From positions 1-59,485 of the forward strand of contig CACJEE010000005.1 of NCBI GenBank assembly GCA_902592345.1: a stretch of 59,485 nucleotides of DNA, read 5' to 3'. Below, piece by piece: positions 1 to 9,541 of this stretch. The DNA comes from an uncultured Alphaproteobacteria bacterium (GTDB taxonomy: Bacteria; Pseudomonadota; Alphaproteobacteria; HIMB59; GCA-002718135). How positions within the stretch are numbered: the stretch's first letter is position 1; each line of letters begins with the position of its first letter. The notes beneath the pieces were generated by a model. The model was not told the origin of the DNA and ran no database searches. It saw nothing but the letters and a program-made list of their open reading frames with translations. The position numbers were made by a program, and so were the translations under genes.

Positions 1-1
1 T

Positions 2-208
2 CAATATGAAAATGCTAAAATACTTAGCAGCATTAAGTGCGCTATAATAGTAAATAAAAATAAAATAAATAACAATGAAATCATGTTATTTATCAATAAA
101 TTGGCAAATGATAAAAAGTTTAAAAAAAACTTGAAAGAAAATTTCAATAAAATTGTAATTAGAAATGCAAATGAATTAATGTGGAATTTTATTAAAAATG
201 AAAAATAA
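2..208 (+). CDS. murG: MurG C-terminal end (partial)
   Basis: The last 68 codons of an open frame enter from the left edge and stop with TAA at 206-208, overlapping the murC start by 11 bases. The fragment begins QYENAKIL, which matches the (D/H)Q..NA..L segment of the UDP-GlcNAc-binding C-terminal domain of MurG, the transferase that makes lipid II at the inner membrane. Position directly before murC is the usual place of murG in the division/cell-wall cluster. The call rests on this short motif plus gene order, because the catalytic N-domain lies outside the window. Confidence 0.8.
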   Translation, partial: QYENAKILSSIKCAIIVNKNKINNNEIMLFINKLANDKKFKKNLKENFNKIVIRNANELMWNFIKNEK

Positions 209-1577
209 GAATATAAAAATACATTTTATTGGAATTGGCGGTATTGGTATGTCAGGTATTGCGGAGTTAATGCATAAAATAGGTTATACAGTTTGCGGTA
301 GTGATATAATTGAAAGTGAAAATACAAAGAGATTAAAAGAAATTGGTATTATTGTAAAAATAGGACATTATAAAAAAAATATAAAAGATGTTAATGCAGT
401 TGTTTATTCTTCTGCTGTAAATCAAAATAACCCTGAAATAGCAGAAGCTAAAAAAAATAAAATCCCAATAGTAAGTAGAGCCGATATGCTTGGTGAACTT
501 ATGAAAAATAAAAAATGTATTGCCGTTGCTGGCTCTCATGGAAAAACTACAACGACAAGTTTGGTTGGAAATATTTTAGAATCTGGAAATCTTGATCCAA
601 CAATTGTTAACGGTGGTATCATAAATTCTATTTCTAAAAATAATAAATTTGGCAAAGGTGAATGGATGGTTGTAGAGGCTGATGAAAGTGATGGTTCATT
701 TTTAAAATTACCTCATCAAATATCTATAATTACAAACTTAGATATTGAGCATCTAGATTATTACAAATCTCTAGGAAATTTAAATTTAGCCTTTGAACAA
801 TTTATTAAGAATCTTCCATTTTATGGAACATCCATTATTAATGAGGATGATAAAAATCTTAAAAAATTAATTCTTAAAAATGATACTAGAAAGATAATTT
901 CTTACTCAAATAAAAATAAAAATACTGATGTATATATAGAAGATGTTATTTTATTTCAGCACTACAGTCAGTTTAAATTAAAATTTAATAATTCAATTAA
1001 TAAATTATCAGGCTCACACTCATACAAAATAAAAGCAATAGGTTTGCATAATATCTATAATGCAACTGCTGCAATAATAGCTGGTTTATTATCAGGTGTA
1101 AAAAATAATTATATTAAATTAGCCTTAATTAATTATATTGGAGTAAAAAGAAGATTTACATATTTAGGAAAAGTAAATTTATCTAATATATATGATGATT
1201 ATGCTCATCACCCAACAGAAATTCTTGCAACTCTAAAAGGTGCAAAACAAGTTAATAAAAAAATTATTATAGTTTTTCAACCTCATAGATATTCTAGAAC
1301 TAAAATATTGTTTAATGAATTTATAAATGTCCTATCTAAAATTAATAAGTTGTATTTACTTGAAACATATTCAGCAGGAGAAAAAAAAATTAAGGGTTTT
1401 GAATCTAAAGATATTTATAATAAGTTACAAAAACTAAAAAAAAATGTAGTCTACATTAGAAGAAATAATTTAAATAATATTGTCTGTAAAGAGACATACC
1501 AACAAAATATCATTATATTTATGGGTGCTGGCTCAATTAGTAAAATAGCAAGTAACTTTGTGAAAATTAATGAGTGA
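198..1577 (+). CDS. murC: UDP-N-acetylmuramate--L-alanine ligase
   Basis: Cytoplasmic ligase that adds L-Ala to UDP-MurNAc using ATP, the first amino-acid step of peptidoglycan precursor synthesis. The N-terminal domain opens with the nucleotide-binding glycine run FIGIGGIGMSG (residues 10-20), and the ATP loop GSHGKTTTT lies at residues 112-120. The Mur ligase motif YDDYAHHPTE follows in the C-terminal domain. The length of 459 aa is normal. It overlaps the end of murG by 11 bases and murB by 8, so it is translated as part of the cluster operon. Confidence 0.97.
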   Translation: MKNKNIKIHFIGIGGIGMSGIAELMHKIGYTVCGSDIIESENTKRLKEIGIIVKIGHYKKNIKDVNAVVYSSAVNQNNPEIAEAKKNKIPIVSRADMLGELMKNKKCIAVAGSHGKTTTTSLVGNILESGNLDPTIVNGGIINSISKNNKFGKGEWMVVEADESDGSFLKLPHQISIITNLDIEHLDYYKSLGNLNLAFEQFIKNLPFYGTSIINEDDKNLKKLILKNDTRKIISYSNKNKNTDVYIEDVILFQHYSQFKLKFNNSINKLSGSHSYKIKAIGLHNIYNATAAIIAGLLSGVKNNYIKLALINYIGVKRRFTYLGKVNLSNIYDDYAHHPTEILATLKGAKQVNKKIIIVFQPHRYSRTKILFNEFINVLSKINKLYLLETYSAGEKKIKGFESKDIYNKLQKLKKNVVYIRRNNLNNIVCKETYQQNIIIFMGAGSISKIASNFVKINE

Positions 1578-2463
1578 TATAATTTACGAAATACAATCAA
1601 AAATAAAAAGTAAAATTTTATTTGATTATGATATGGGAAAATCTACTTGGTTTAGAGTAGGAGGCAAAGCAAAAGGATACGTAACTGTTAATAATTTAAA
1701 AGATTTGAAAACAATAGTTCGTTATGAAGATAAAATAAAATATTCAGTTATAGGTGTTGGCTCTAATCTATTAGTTCGAGACTCAGGATATAATGGCTTG
1801 ATAATTAAATTAGGAAAAAATTTTAATAAAATTAAAATTAAGAATAATATTTTAAGTGTTGGCGCAAGTGTTTTAGATATAAATCTTGCAAAATTTGCAC
1901 TAAAAAACTCAATAAAAGATTTCGAATTTTTTGTTGGTATACCGGGTACAATCGGTGGAGCAGTTAAGATGAATGCTGGTTGTTATGGATCTCAAACTTC
2001 AGATAATTTAAAAAGAGTTTTAATTTTAAATGCTAAAGGTAAAATTCAATATATTAATTTAATAGACTTAAACTTAGAGTATAGATCGTCTAGATTAGAT
2101 AAGAAGTCTATTATTTTACAAGCAGATTTTAATTTTCATCGTTCATCCTATGATGAAATTTATAACAAAAATAATTATATAAAATTAAAACGAGAGGAAT
2201 CACAGCCTCTAAAAGAAAAGACTTCTGGAAGTACTTTTAAAAACCCTCCAAATAAATTTGCTGCTGAACTTATTGAAAAAGCAGGATGTAAGGGTTTGCA
2301 AGTTGGAGGCGCCTCAGTAAGTCATGTTCATGCAAACTTTATAATAAATAATGGCACTGCTAGAGCAACTGATATTGAAAAATTAGGTAGAAAAGTAATA
2401 AAAAGGGTAAAAGAGATGTTTGGAATTACACTTGAATGGGAAATAAAAATTTTAGGTGAGTAA
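1570..2463 (+). CDS. murB: UDP-N-acetylenolpyruvoylglucosamine reductase
   Basis: FAD and NADPH dependent reductase that makes UDP-MurNAc in the cytoplasm. FAD-binding segments are visible as VGSNLLVRD (about residues 63-71) and GIPGTIGGAVKMNAG (123-137). The SGSTFKNP motif at about 219-226 carries the serine expected to protonate the enolpyruvyl intermediate. The 297 aa length fits the shorter type II MurB common outside enterobacteria. It overlaps murC and ddl by 8 bases each, as expected for translational coupling. Confidence 0.96.
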   Translation: MSDIIYEIQSKIKSKILFDYDMGKSTWFRVGGKAKGYVTVNNLKDLKTIVRYEDKIKYSVIGVGSNLLVRDSGYNGLIIKLGKNFNKIKIKNNILSVGASVLDINLAKFALKNSIKDFEFFVGIPGTIGGAVKMNAGCYGSQTSDNLKRVLILNAKGKIQYINLIDLNLEYRSSRLDKKSIILQADFNFHRSSYDEIYNKNNYIKLKREESQPLKEKTSGSTFKNPPNKFAAELIEKAGCKGLQVGGASVSHVHANFIINNGTARATDIEKLGRKVIKRVKEMFGITLEWEIKILGE

Positions 2464-3409
2464 ATTGAAGAAAATTTTGATATTACAAGGTGGTTATAAC
2501 GAAGAGCATAAAGTTTCACTAAACACAGCAAAACAAATAGCAAAAGCGCTAAAAAAACTGAAAATTAAATTTAAAACTCTAACTGTTAATCCTTATACAT
2601 TTCAAAAAGATATATTAAAATTTTCAAATAAATACATTTGTTTTAATGCTTTGCATGGTTCATTTGGGGAAGATGGAGAATTACAAAAAATTTTAAAAAA
2701 TAATAAATTTTGTTTTACTCATTCAAATCATATTTCTTCAGCTAACTGTTTTAGTAAATTAAAATCGAAAAAAATTGTTAACAAATTCAAAATAATTACT
2801 CCTTCATTTGAATTGGTAAAATGTGAAAATATTAATTCTAATTTATTAAATTTAATTAAAAAAAAATTTTCTAAATTTGTTTTAAAACCTGTATCAAGTG
2901 GGTCTAGTCATGGTTTAAAAATTATAAAATCAAATAAAGATTTGTCTGTTTTTTTTGAAGAGCTTAGTAGTTTTAAAAAAAGATTCCATAAGAGTGAACA
3001 ATTTATAATAGAAAAATATATTTCAGGCAAAGAACTAACAGTATCTGTTTTAGAAAAAAATTCTATTCCTCAACCTTTAGAGGTTACAGAAATAGAGTCA
3101 TTAAATGAAACATATGATTATCAAGCAAAATATTCAAAGGGTTTTTCAAAGCATTTTATACCCGCAAGAATTTCTAAGAAAAATTATAAGAAATGTTTAA
3201 ATTTAGCTTTGAAAATTCACAAAATTTTTAAATGCAAAACTTTATCAAGAATTGATTTTATTTTTAATAAAAAACAAAATAAAATTTATTTTTTAGAAAT
3301 AAATTCTCAACCAGGACTGACCGCACTCTCTTTATTGCCAGAACAAGCAAATTATCAAAAAATAAAGTTTGAAAATATTGTTTTGAGGTTAATTGATAAT
3401 GCAAGATGA
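2456..3409 (+). CDS. ddl: D-alanine--D-alanine ligase
   Basis: ATP-grasp ligase that joins two D-alanines for the peptidoglycan stem peptide. The N-terminal part has the ALHGSFGEDG substrate loop. The central ATP-grasp part has KPVSSGSSHG, and the C-terminal metal-binding stretch reads EINSQPGLTALSLLPEQA. At 317 aa the length is normal. It sits between murB (8-base overlap) and ftsQ (4-base overlap), the standard alphaproteobacterial order. Lysine and asparagine content is very high, as in the rest of this AT-rich cluster. Confidence 0.95.
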   Translation: MSKLKKILILQGGYNEEHKVSLNTAKQIAKALKKLKIKFKTLTVNPYTFQKDILKFSNKYICFNALHGSFGEDGELQKILKNNKFCFTHSNHISSANCFSKLKSKKIVNKFKIITPSFELVKCENINSNLLNLIKKKFSKFVLKPVSSGSSHGLKIIKSNKDLSVFFEELSSFKKRFHKSEQFIIEKYISGKELTVSVLEKNSIPQPLEVTEIESLNETYDYQAKYSKGFSKHFIPARISKKNYKKCLNLALKIHKIFKCKTLSRIDFIFNKKQNKIYFLEINSQPGLTALSLLPEQANYQKIKFENIVLRLIDNAR

Positions 3410-4173
3410 GTAATAATTTTAATAAAAAAAAATTTATTTTCATACCAAGTTTTAAAAGAATTAAATATTTAATTATTATTTTAACTGTAATCCTATTTTT
3501 ATTTTTAATTTATGAAGAATTATATTTTAAGAAACGATATAAAGTATTTCTCCAAGAATTTTCTGTAAAATATAATTATCTATTAGAAACTTATGAAACA
3601 AATACTATTAGAAGAGTGAAAAAATTAGAAATATCTAATATAATTAATGCACACTTAGGTAAATCAATTTTTTTAATTCCTTTAAGTAATATTTCTTATG
3701 AGATTGAAAATTTAAGATGGGTTAAGGGTGTTAATTTGTCTACCAACTTAAAAAATAAAATTAAAGTTGAAGTTCTAGAATATGAGCCAGCTGGACTATA
3801 TTTTTTTAATGATCAAATTTTTTACTTTTCTAAAGAAGGGACAATTATAGATAAATATAATAATAAACTTAACGAAAAGTTTATTATTTTCTCAGGAAAA
3901 AACGCATTAAATCATGCTTTAGAATTGTTAGAAATTATAAATAATTTAAACCACCTTGATTTATCAAGTATTGAAGAGGCCTATTATGTTAATGAAAGAA
4001 GGTGGAATCTTAAATTTACAAATCAAATTATAGTATATTTATCTGAAAAAAATATTGAAACATCTCTAATAAATTATGTTAAAATAATAAAAGAATTAAA
4101 AGAAAGTGAAATTCTTTCAATCAAAACTATTGATTTAAGAAATAATAAAAAAGCATTAATAAATTTTGAATAA
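3406..4173 (+). CDS. ftsQ: Cell division protein FtsQ
   Basis: Bitopic divisome protein that links early and late division proteins at the septum. A short charged cytoplasmic N-terminus is followed by one membrane helix at about residues 20-41 (a run of Ile, Leu and Phe). The periplasmic POTRA and FtsQ domains follow, with the typical INAHLGKSIFLIPL and RWVKGVNLS stretches. The sequence itself is weakly conserved, so the call rests on topology, these POTRA-like segments, the 255 aa size and the position between ddl and ftsA. The start ATG overlaps the ddl stop. Confidence 0.9.
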   Translation: MSNNFNKKKFIFIPSFKRIKYLIIILTVILFLFLIYEELYFKKRYKVFLQEFSVKYNYLLETYETNTIRRVKKLEISNIINAHLGKSIFLIPLSNISYEIENLRWVKGVNLSTNLKNKIKVEVLEYEPAGLYFFNDQIFYFSKEGTIIDKYNNKLNEKFIIFSGKNALNHALELLEIINNLNHLDLSSIEEAYYVNERRWNLKFTNQIIVYLSEKNIETSLINYVKIIKELKESEILSIKTIDLRNNKKALINFE

Positions 4174-5391
4174 ATGATAAAAGTTGGATTAAATATTGGT
4201 AATTCTAAAATATCTTGTGCAGTAATTGAAATAAAAGATAATAATATTAAATTATTGTCATGTGAAAGTTACCCATCAAAAATTTTAAAAAAAAATATTA
4301 TTTCTAATTTTGATGAACTATTAAGTGAAGTTAGGTCTTTAATTAATGAATCGGAAAAAAAATCCCATACTAAAATAAATTCTATTAATTTAAATATACC
4401 AACAGTTGAAAGTATTTCAAAATATTATGACTCAGAAATAAATAATATCAATAGCGAAATCACTGAACTAGATATTAAAAAAGCAATTAATAATTCTGAT
4501 TACTTTGCTGTTAAAGAAGATTATTTCGAAATATTAAATAATATTTATGGTTATATTTTGGATAATAATTTATTTTTTAACTCACCAGTTGGCAATTATG
4601 CTAAATACTTAAAAATATTATTTTATAAAATATTAATCCCTTATAAGACTTTGAATAGTTATAAAAATATTATTGATAAATTAAATATTAAAATTGATAA
4701 TTTTGTTCCTTCACCTTTATCCTCATCTTTAGCAGTCTTAAGTGAGGATGAAAAAATGATTGGATCTATTTGTATTGATTTAGGTCATTCAAATACTTCA
4801 ATATCAATTTTTGAAAATAACAATTTTATATATGGTGACAGTGTTCTAGTTGGAAGCAACAACATAACCAATGATATTGCCAGAGGCGTTTCTACAACTT
4901 TAGATAGCGCTGAAAGATTGAAGACTTTGTATAGTTCGTTAATAAGTGCGCCAAGTGATGAGTATGAAATAATTGAAGTTCCAATTATATCTGGAGAAAA
5001 TAATAAATTTGTTCAAATAAATAGATTGAAAATTAATTCTATAGTTAAACCACGCGTTGAGGAAACTCTTGAAATGATTTGGCAAAAGTTGAAGCAAAAC
5101 AATCTAGATAAAAAACAAATTAAAAATGTTGTTTTAACAGGTGGAGGATCTCAGCTGGAAGGTATATCACAATATGCTGAGATGATATTTTCAAGCAATG
5201 TTAGAATTGGTTTTCCAAAAGAGGACATTTTTCCTGATAAAAGTCTGATAAATTCAAGTTTTTCAGATGTAATTGGATCTAGTTTATTTAACCCAGACGT
5301 TTTTTTAGACAAAATATTAGATAAAAAAGGAAAAAAACACAAAAAACAAGGTTTTAAGGGTTTTTTTAATTGGCTAGACCAATATATTTAA
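4174..5391 (+). CDS. ftsA: Cell division protein FtsA
   Basis: Actin-like ATPase that anchors FtsZ to the membrane. The N-terminal phosphate-1 motif reads GLNIGNSKISCAVIE (about residues 5-19), phosphate-2 is CIDLGHSNTSISIFE, and the adenosine motif is VLTGGGSQLEGI. The C-terminus (KGFFNWLDQYI) is the amphipathic membrane-targeting helix expected in FtsA. The 405 aa length is typical. It begins on the base after the ftsQ stop and is separated from ftsZ by a 79-base gap with its own promoter-like sequence. Confidence 0.95.
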   Translation: MIKVGLNIGNSKISCAVIEIKDNNIKLLSCESYPSKILKKNIISNFDELLSEVRSLINESEKKSHTKINSINLNIPTVESISKYYDSEINNINSEITELDIKKAINNSDYFAVKEDYFEILNNIYGYILDNNLFFNSPVGNYAKYLKILFYKILIPYKTLNSYKNIIDKLNIKIDNFVPSPLSSSLAVLSEDEKMIGSICIDLGHSNTSISIFENNNFIYGDSVLVGSNNITNDIARGVSTTLDSAERLKTLYSSLISAPSDEYEIIEVPIISGENNKFVQINRLKINSIVKPRVEETLEMIWQKLKQNNLDKKQIKNVVLTGGGSQLEGISQYAEMIFSSNVRIGFPKEDIFPDKSLINSSFSDVIGSSLFNPDVFLDKILDKKGKKHKKQGFKGFFNWLDQYI

Positions 5392-5415
5392 TATACAATA
5401 TATAGATATTTATAA

Positions 5416-5462
5416 TTGACGATTTCGGCAACGAATCGTTAAAAAACAAATAAACGGCGGAG
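5416..5462 (+). promoter_or_regulatory. Probable ftsZ promoter and ribosome binding site
   Basis: TTGACG at 5416-5421 lies 17 bases before TTAAAA at 5439-5444, a reasonable sigma-70 type pair. A purine-rich GGCGGAG at 5456-5462 precedes the ftsZ ATG at 5471. The spacer holds an inverted repeat, ACGATT (5419-5424) and AATCGT (5434-5439), whose right arm overlaps a GAATC (GANTC) site at 5433-5437. This is the only long gap in the cluster, so separate transcription of ftsZ is plausible. The promoter itself is predicted by eye only. Confidence 0.5.
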
Positions 5463-5470
5463 ATTTACAA

Positions 5471-7141
5471 ATGACTATAAATATTTCATTACAAGATGTA
5501 GGTGACAATTTGCATCCAAAAATAACAGTTTTAGGTGTTGGCGGATCAGGTGGAAACGCCGTTAATAATATGATGGATTCAAATCTTGAAGGTGTTGATT
5601 TTTTAATAGCAAACACTGATGCACAGGCATTACAAATATCCTCATGTCCAAATAAAATACAACTAGGTGTAAACAGTACTCGAGGTTTAGGCGCTGGAAT
5701 GAGGCCTGACATTGGAAGACAGGCTGCAGAAGAGGCAATACATGAGATTGCTGAAAAATTAGACGGAAGTCATATGTTGTTTGTTGCTGCTGGTATGGGC
5801 GGTGGTACGGGAACTGGGGCCGCACCTGTAATAGCAAAGCTTGCTAGAGAGAGAGGCATTCTAACTGTAGGTGTTGTAACAAAACCTTTTCATTTTGAAG
5901 GCTCTCAAAGAATGAAATTAGCTGAAAAAGGAATTGAAGAGCTGCAGCAGTTTGTTGACACGTTATTAACAATACCAAATCAAAATTTATTTAGAATAGC
6001 TAATGAAAAAACCACTTTTTCAGATGCATTTAAAATGGCAGATGATGTATTATATGCCGGCGTTAGAGGTGTAACAGATTTGATGGTTCAACCTGGAATG
6101 ATAAATCTTGATTTTTCTGATGTTAAAACTGTTATGTCAGAAATGGGAAAAGCAATGATGGGTACCGGTGAAGCTTCAGGTGAGGGTAGAGCGGTAGCAG
6201 CTGCAGAAGCTGCAATAGCAAACCCACTTATTGATGACGTGTCCTTGAAAGGTGCAAAAGGACTAATTATTAATATAACAGGAGGCAAAGACATCACTTT
6301 ATATGAAGTAGATGAAGCAGCTAACAGAATTAAACAAGAGGTAGATGAAGAGGCTAATATTATTTATGGAACTACTTGTGATGATAGATTAGATGGCCTA
6401 GTAAGAGTTAGTATTGTTGCCACGGGTATTGACTCAAACGTAAACATTAATGCAAAGCCATTAGAAAGTTTTGCAGCTATAAACATTAATAATGATGTTT
6501 ATAAATCAGATCAGATCAATGAGGAAAACAACGAAACGTCTATTCTTGACAATGAAGGCAATTATCAAGAAACAAATATTGATCAATATGAAAATGATCA
6601 AGAGACTCATTTATCTGAAATAAATAAAGAAAATGATCATGTAGAAAATTTCAATGAAAATATAGAAAGCACCAAATTAGAAATTACTTCAGATCATTCT
6701 AATATAGAAATATCTGATGCTCAGAAAGAAGAAGATAATGAAGAGATTGAAGTTTCTAACGAAGATATTATCTCCTCTGATAATCAAGAAAATGCAATTT
6801 CAGAAACTCACTTAAACTCTGATGAAATTAATGCTAATCATCAAGATGAAAGTAAAGAATCAGATACAAGTGAAATTTCAGTCAGAAGATTAAGTTTATT
6901 TGACAGTATTTCTGCAAATAATTCAACTGCAACCTCTGAGCAGAATGATAAAACAGAACCAGTTATTTCAGAAAATTTTGATGATTCATTGATAGCTGAA
7001 GCTGAATTCAAAAATGAATCTAAAGAGAAATTAGAGCCTGAATTTAGTGCAACTGGGGATGATTTAGATGAAGATTTTAACCAAGAAACAGAGGAAGAAT
7101 TACTAGATATTCCAACCTTCTTGAGAAGACAGGCAAACTAA
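5471..7141 (+). CDS. ftsZ: Cell division protein FtsZ
   Basis: Tubulin-like GTPase that forms the cytokinetic Z ring. The GTPase domain contains [13 protein letters not shown] (about residues 22-34) and the tubulin signature GGGTGTG at 110-116, with the core ending near residue 325. A very long Glu/Asp/Asn/Ser-rich linker of about 200 residues follows. The extreme C-terminus, [13 protein letters not shown], is the conserved peptide that binds FtsA and other partners and has the alphaproteobacterial form. The total of 556 aa is long compared with about 380-400 in enterics, as in many alphaproteobacteria. Confidence 0.98.
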   Translation: MTINISLQDVGDNLHPKITVLGVGGSGGNAVNNMMDSNLEGVDFLIANTDAQALQISSCPNKIQLGVNSTRGLGAGMRPDIGRQAAEEAIHEIAEKLDGSHMLFVAAGMGGGTGTGAAPVIAKLARERGILTVGVVTKPFHFEGSQRMKLAEKGIEELQQFVDTLLTIPNQNLFRIANEKTTFSDAFKMADDVLYAGVRGVTDLMVQPGMINLDFSDVKTVMSEMGKAMMGTGEASGEGRAVAAAEAAIANPLIDDVSLKGAKGLIINITGGKDITLYEVDEAANRIKQEVDEEANIIYGTTCDDRLDGLVRVSIVATGIDSNVNINAKPLESFAAININNDVYKSDQINEENNETSILDNEGNYQETNIDQYENDQETHLSEINKENDHVENFNENIESTKLEITSDHSNIEISDAQKEEDNEEIEVSNEDIISSDNQENAISETHLNSDEINANHQDESKESDTSEISVRRLSLFDSISANNSTATSEQNDKTEPVISENFDDSLIAEAEFKNESKEKLEPEFSATGDDLDEDFNQETEEELLDIPTFLRRQAN

Positions 7142-7196
7142 ATACTTGTAATATTTTGTAATATTCAGTTAGTTGTCGAATTTCTATAAAATATAT

Positions 7197-7224
7197 AAAA
7201 AAGTGCTTTAATTAGCACTTTTTT
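7197..7224 (+). terminator. Rho-independent terminator after ftsZ, abutting lpxC
   Basis: A perfect 7-bp stem, AAGTGCT (7201-7207) and AGCACTT (7214-7220), has a 6-base loop, is preceded by an A tract and is followed by T residues to 7224. The last T lies two bases before the lpxC ATG at 7227. It should end the dcw transcript, and it also occupies the place where the lpxC ribosome binding site would normally be. Confidence 0.8.
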
Positions 7225-7226
7225 AC

Positions 7227-8102
7227 ATGATAGCGATTAAACCTAAAAATAATAATCAACAAACTATAGAAGACTCTCTATTTGTAAAAGGCATTGGTTT
7301 GCATTCTGGTAAAGATGTCGAGTTGAAACTAGAACCTGCGGAAGTTGATAATGGAATAAAGTTTATTCGTGTAGACTCAAAAAAAAATAATATTATTGAA
7401 GCTATTTGGTCTAATGTTTCAGAGACTCTTTTAAGTACAACAATTTCAAATGAATATGGTTTAAAAATATCAACAATAGAGCATTTGATGAGCGCTCTAT
7501 CAGGACTACATATTGATAACTTAAATGTTTATATCAATACTGCAGAAGTTCCAATTATGGATGGAAGTTCAAGACCTTTTGTAGACATGATAGAAAAAAT
7601 TGGTATCAAAAAACAAAATAAAAAACGAAAATTTTTGAATGTAAAAAAAATAATAGAAGTTTCTCATAATAACAGTTCAGTAAAAATAATACCGAATAAT
7701 CAATTTTCGATAGATTTTGAAATCGATTTTCCTAGTCAATTAGTTTCAAGACAGTCTTGTCAATTACAACTAATTAATGGAAACTACAAAACAGATATAG
7801 CAGCAGCTAGAACTTTTGGGTTTGAGAAAGACGTAGAACATTTGAGATCAAATGGACTGGCTCTTGGTGGATCTCTTGATAATGCTGTAGTTGTTGGAGA
7901 AAATGAAATTTTAAATAAAGATGGTTTAAGATATACTGATGAATTTGTTAGGCATAAAATATTAGACTCAATCGGAGATCTTTACTTAGCTGGATCACCA
8001 ATTATTGGATATTTTTATGGAAATAAATCTGGACACTATCTTAATAATCAACTTTTAAGAAAATTATTTTCAGATGAGTCTAATTACGAGTATATAGCTT
8101 AG
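7227..8102 (+). CDS. lpxC: UDP-3-O-acyl-N-acetylglucosamine deacetylase
   Basis: Zinc deacetylase that performs the committed step of lipid A synthesis, so the organism has LPS. The N-terminus contains GIGLHSGKDV. Zinc and catalytic motifs are visible as EHLMSALSGLHIDN, HKILDSIGDLYLAG and the C-terminal GHY. The 291 aa length is close to the usual 300. The start fits family alignments even though the preceding bases form a terminator hairpin and no Shine-Dalgarno is present. It ends 4 bases inside the convergent fumC. Confidence 0.96.
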   Translation: MIAIKPKNNNQQTIEDSLFVKGIGLHSGKDVELKLEPAEVDNGIKFIRVDSKKNNIIEAIWSNVSETLLSTTISNEYGLKISTIEHLMSALSGLHIDNLNVYINTAEVPIMDGSSRPFVDMIEKIGIKKQNKKRKFLNVKKIIEVSHNNSSVKIIPNNQFSIDFEIDFPSQLVSRQSCQLQLINGNYKTDIAAARTFGFEKDVEHLRSNGLALGGSLDNAVVVGENEILNKDGLRYTDEFVRHKILDSIGDLYLAGSPIIGYFYGNKSGHYLNNQLLRKLFSDESNYEYIA

Positions 8103-9484
8103 ATCATATTTTTTGGATTAACAATCTTATCGAATTCTTTTTCACTTACTAGATTTAATTTTATAGCAGCTTCTTTTAAGGTTAAATTTTCATCAAATGC
8201 TTTTTTAGCAATTTTTGCAGCATTATCATACCCAATATACTTGTTTAGTGCTGTCACAAGCATAAGCGAATTTTTTAAATGTTTATTAATATTATTTTTA
8301 TTAATTGTAATATTTTTTAGACAATTGTTACTAAAACTATTTATTCCATCAGACAGTAAATTTATTGAGTTTATTACATTAAAAATAATTAAAGGTTTAA
8401 AAGTATTTAATTCAAAATGACCTTGTGAACCTCCTTGATTAATTGCTAAACAGTTTCCCATAACTTGACAACAAACCATACTAAGAGCTTCAATTTGAGT
8501 TGGATTTACCTTTCCTGGCATTATAGATGAGCCAGGTTCATTAGCTGGCATATTTATTTCACCCAAGCCTGATCTTGGTCCGGAAGATAAAAATCTAAGG
8601 TCATTAAGAATTTTAAATAATGAAATAGCTAAGGTGTTTAGTGAATTAGAGAAATTTACTAAAGAATCATGATTAGCAATAGCTTCAAATTTATTTTTAG
8701 CTGGTTTATATTTATTTATAGTTAATTTATTTAAAAATTTACAAAAAATTCTATCAAAATTTTTTGGGGCATTAATACCAGATCCTACAGCGGTACCCCC
8801 TTGCGCTAAATAATTAAGTTCTTTTTTTGCTATGATTAATCTTTCATAGTTATTTTGAATTTGCTGCAGGTATCCAGAAAATTCATCCCCCATAGTTAAA
8901 GGTGTGGCATCTTGCGTATGTGTACGTCCAATTTTGATAGTTTTTGAATATAATTTTGTTTTAATTTTTAATTCTTTTATTAAATTTTTTATTGCTGGAA
9001 GCAATTTACTATCAGTTAATTCATTTGTTGCTATATGCATTATAGTTGGAAAGGTATCATTAGATGATTGGGATAAATTTACATGATCATTTGGATGAAT
9101 GGGGAATTTTGATCCAATTTTTCCATTTAAAATTTTAATTGCGTAATTACTTATAACTTCGTTTGCATTCATATTTGTTTGAGTGCCAGAACCTGTTTGC
9201 CAGACTGATAATGGAAATTCATCAATAAGATTTAAATTAATAACCTGATTACAGGCCTTAATTACTGCACTAGATAACTTTTTGCTTATCAAACCTAGAC
9301 TATGATTTGCCAAGACTGCTGCCTTTTTTTGTTGACCTAATGCTACTATAATTTCTTCAGGCATTTTGTTATTTCCAATTTTGAAATTTTCTAAGGACCG
9401 TTGCGTTTGAGCACCCCATAATTTATGGGAATCTATTTTTTTAATTCCTAAGCTATCAAATTCAGTTCTTTTTTTATTTGGCAT
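8099..9484 (-). CDS. fumC: Class II fumarate hydratase
   Basis: Cytoplasmic homotetrameric fumarase of the TCA cycle (fumarate + water to malate). The N-terminal motif DSHKLWGAQTQRSLENF and the catalytic GRTHTQDATP (His 189) identify fumarase rather than aspartase. The superfamily signature GSSIMPGKVNPTQ spans residues 318-330, including the mobile-loop serine. SGSGTQTNMNANEV is at 98-110. Length is 461 aa, as in E. coli FumC. The gene is convergent with lpxC (4-base overlap) and divergent from gpmA across a 57-base gap. Confidence 0.97.
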   Translation of the reverse strand: MPNKKRTEFDSLGIKKIDSHKLWGAQTQRSLENFKIGNNKMPEEIIVALGQQKKAAVLANHSLGLISKKLSSAVIKACNQVINLNLIDEFPLSVWQTGSGTQTNMNANEVISNYAIKILNGKIGSKFPIHPNDHVNLSQSSNDTFPTIMHIATNELTDSKLLPAIKNLIKELKIKTKLYSKTIKIGRTHTQDATPLTMGDEFSGYLQQIQNNYERLIIAKKELNYLAQGGTAVGSGINAPKNFDRIFCKFLNKLTINKYKPAKNKFEAIANHDSLVNFSNSLNTLAISLFKILNDLRFLSSGPRSGLGEINMPANEPGSSIMPGKVNPTQIEALSMVCCQVMGNCLAINQGGSQGHFELNTFKPLIIFNVINSINLLSDGINSFSNNCLKNITINKNNINKHLKNSLMLVTALNKYIGYDNAAKIAKKAFDENLTLKEAAIKLNLVSEKEFDKIVNPKNMI

Positions 9485-9541
9485 TGTTTGTTAATAGAGG
9501 TTTTATCTATAACATAAAGTAACTATTGAAATAAATATATT

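Noticed and set aside
5410-5712. Minus strand frame across the ftsZ promoter and start
   Set aside because: Overlaps the conserved GTPase start of FtsZ on the other strand and has no independent support.
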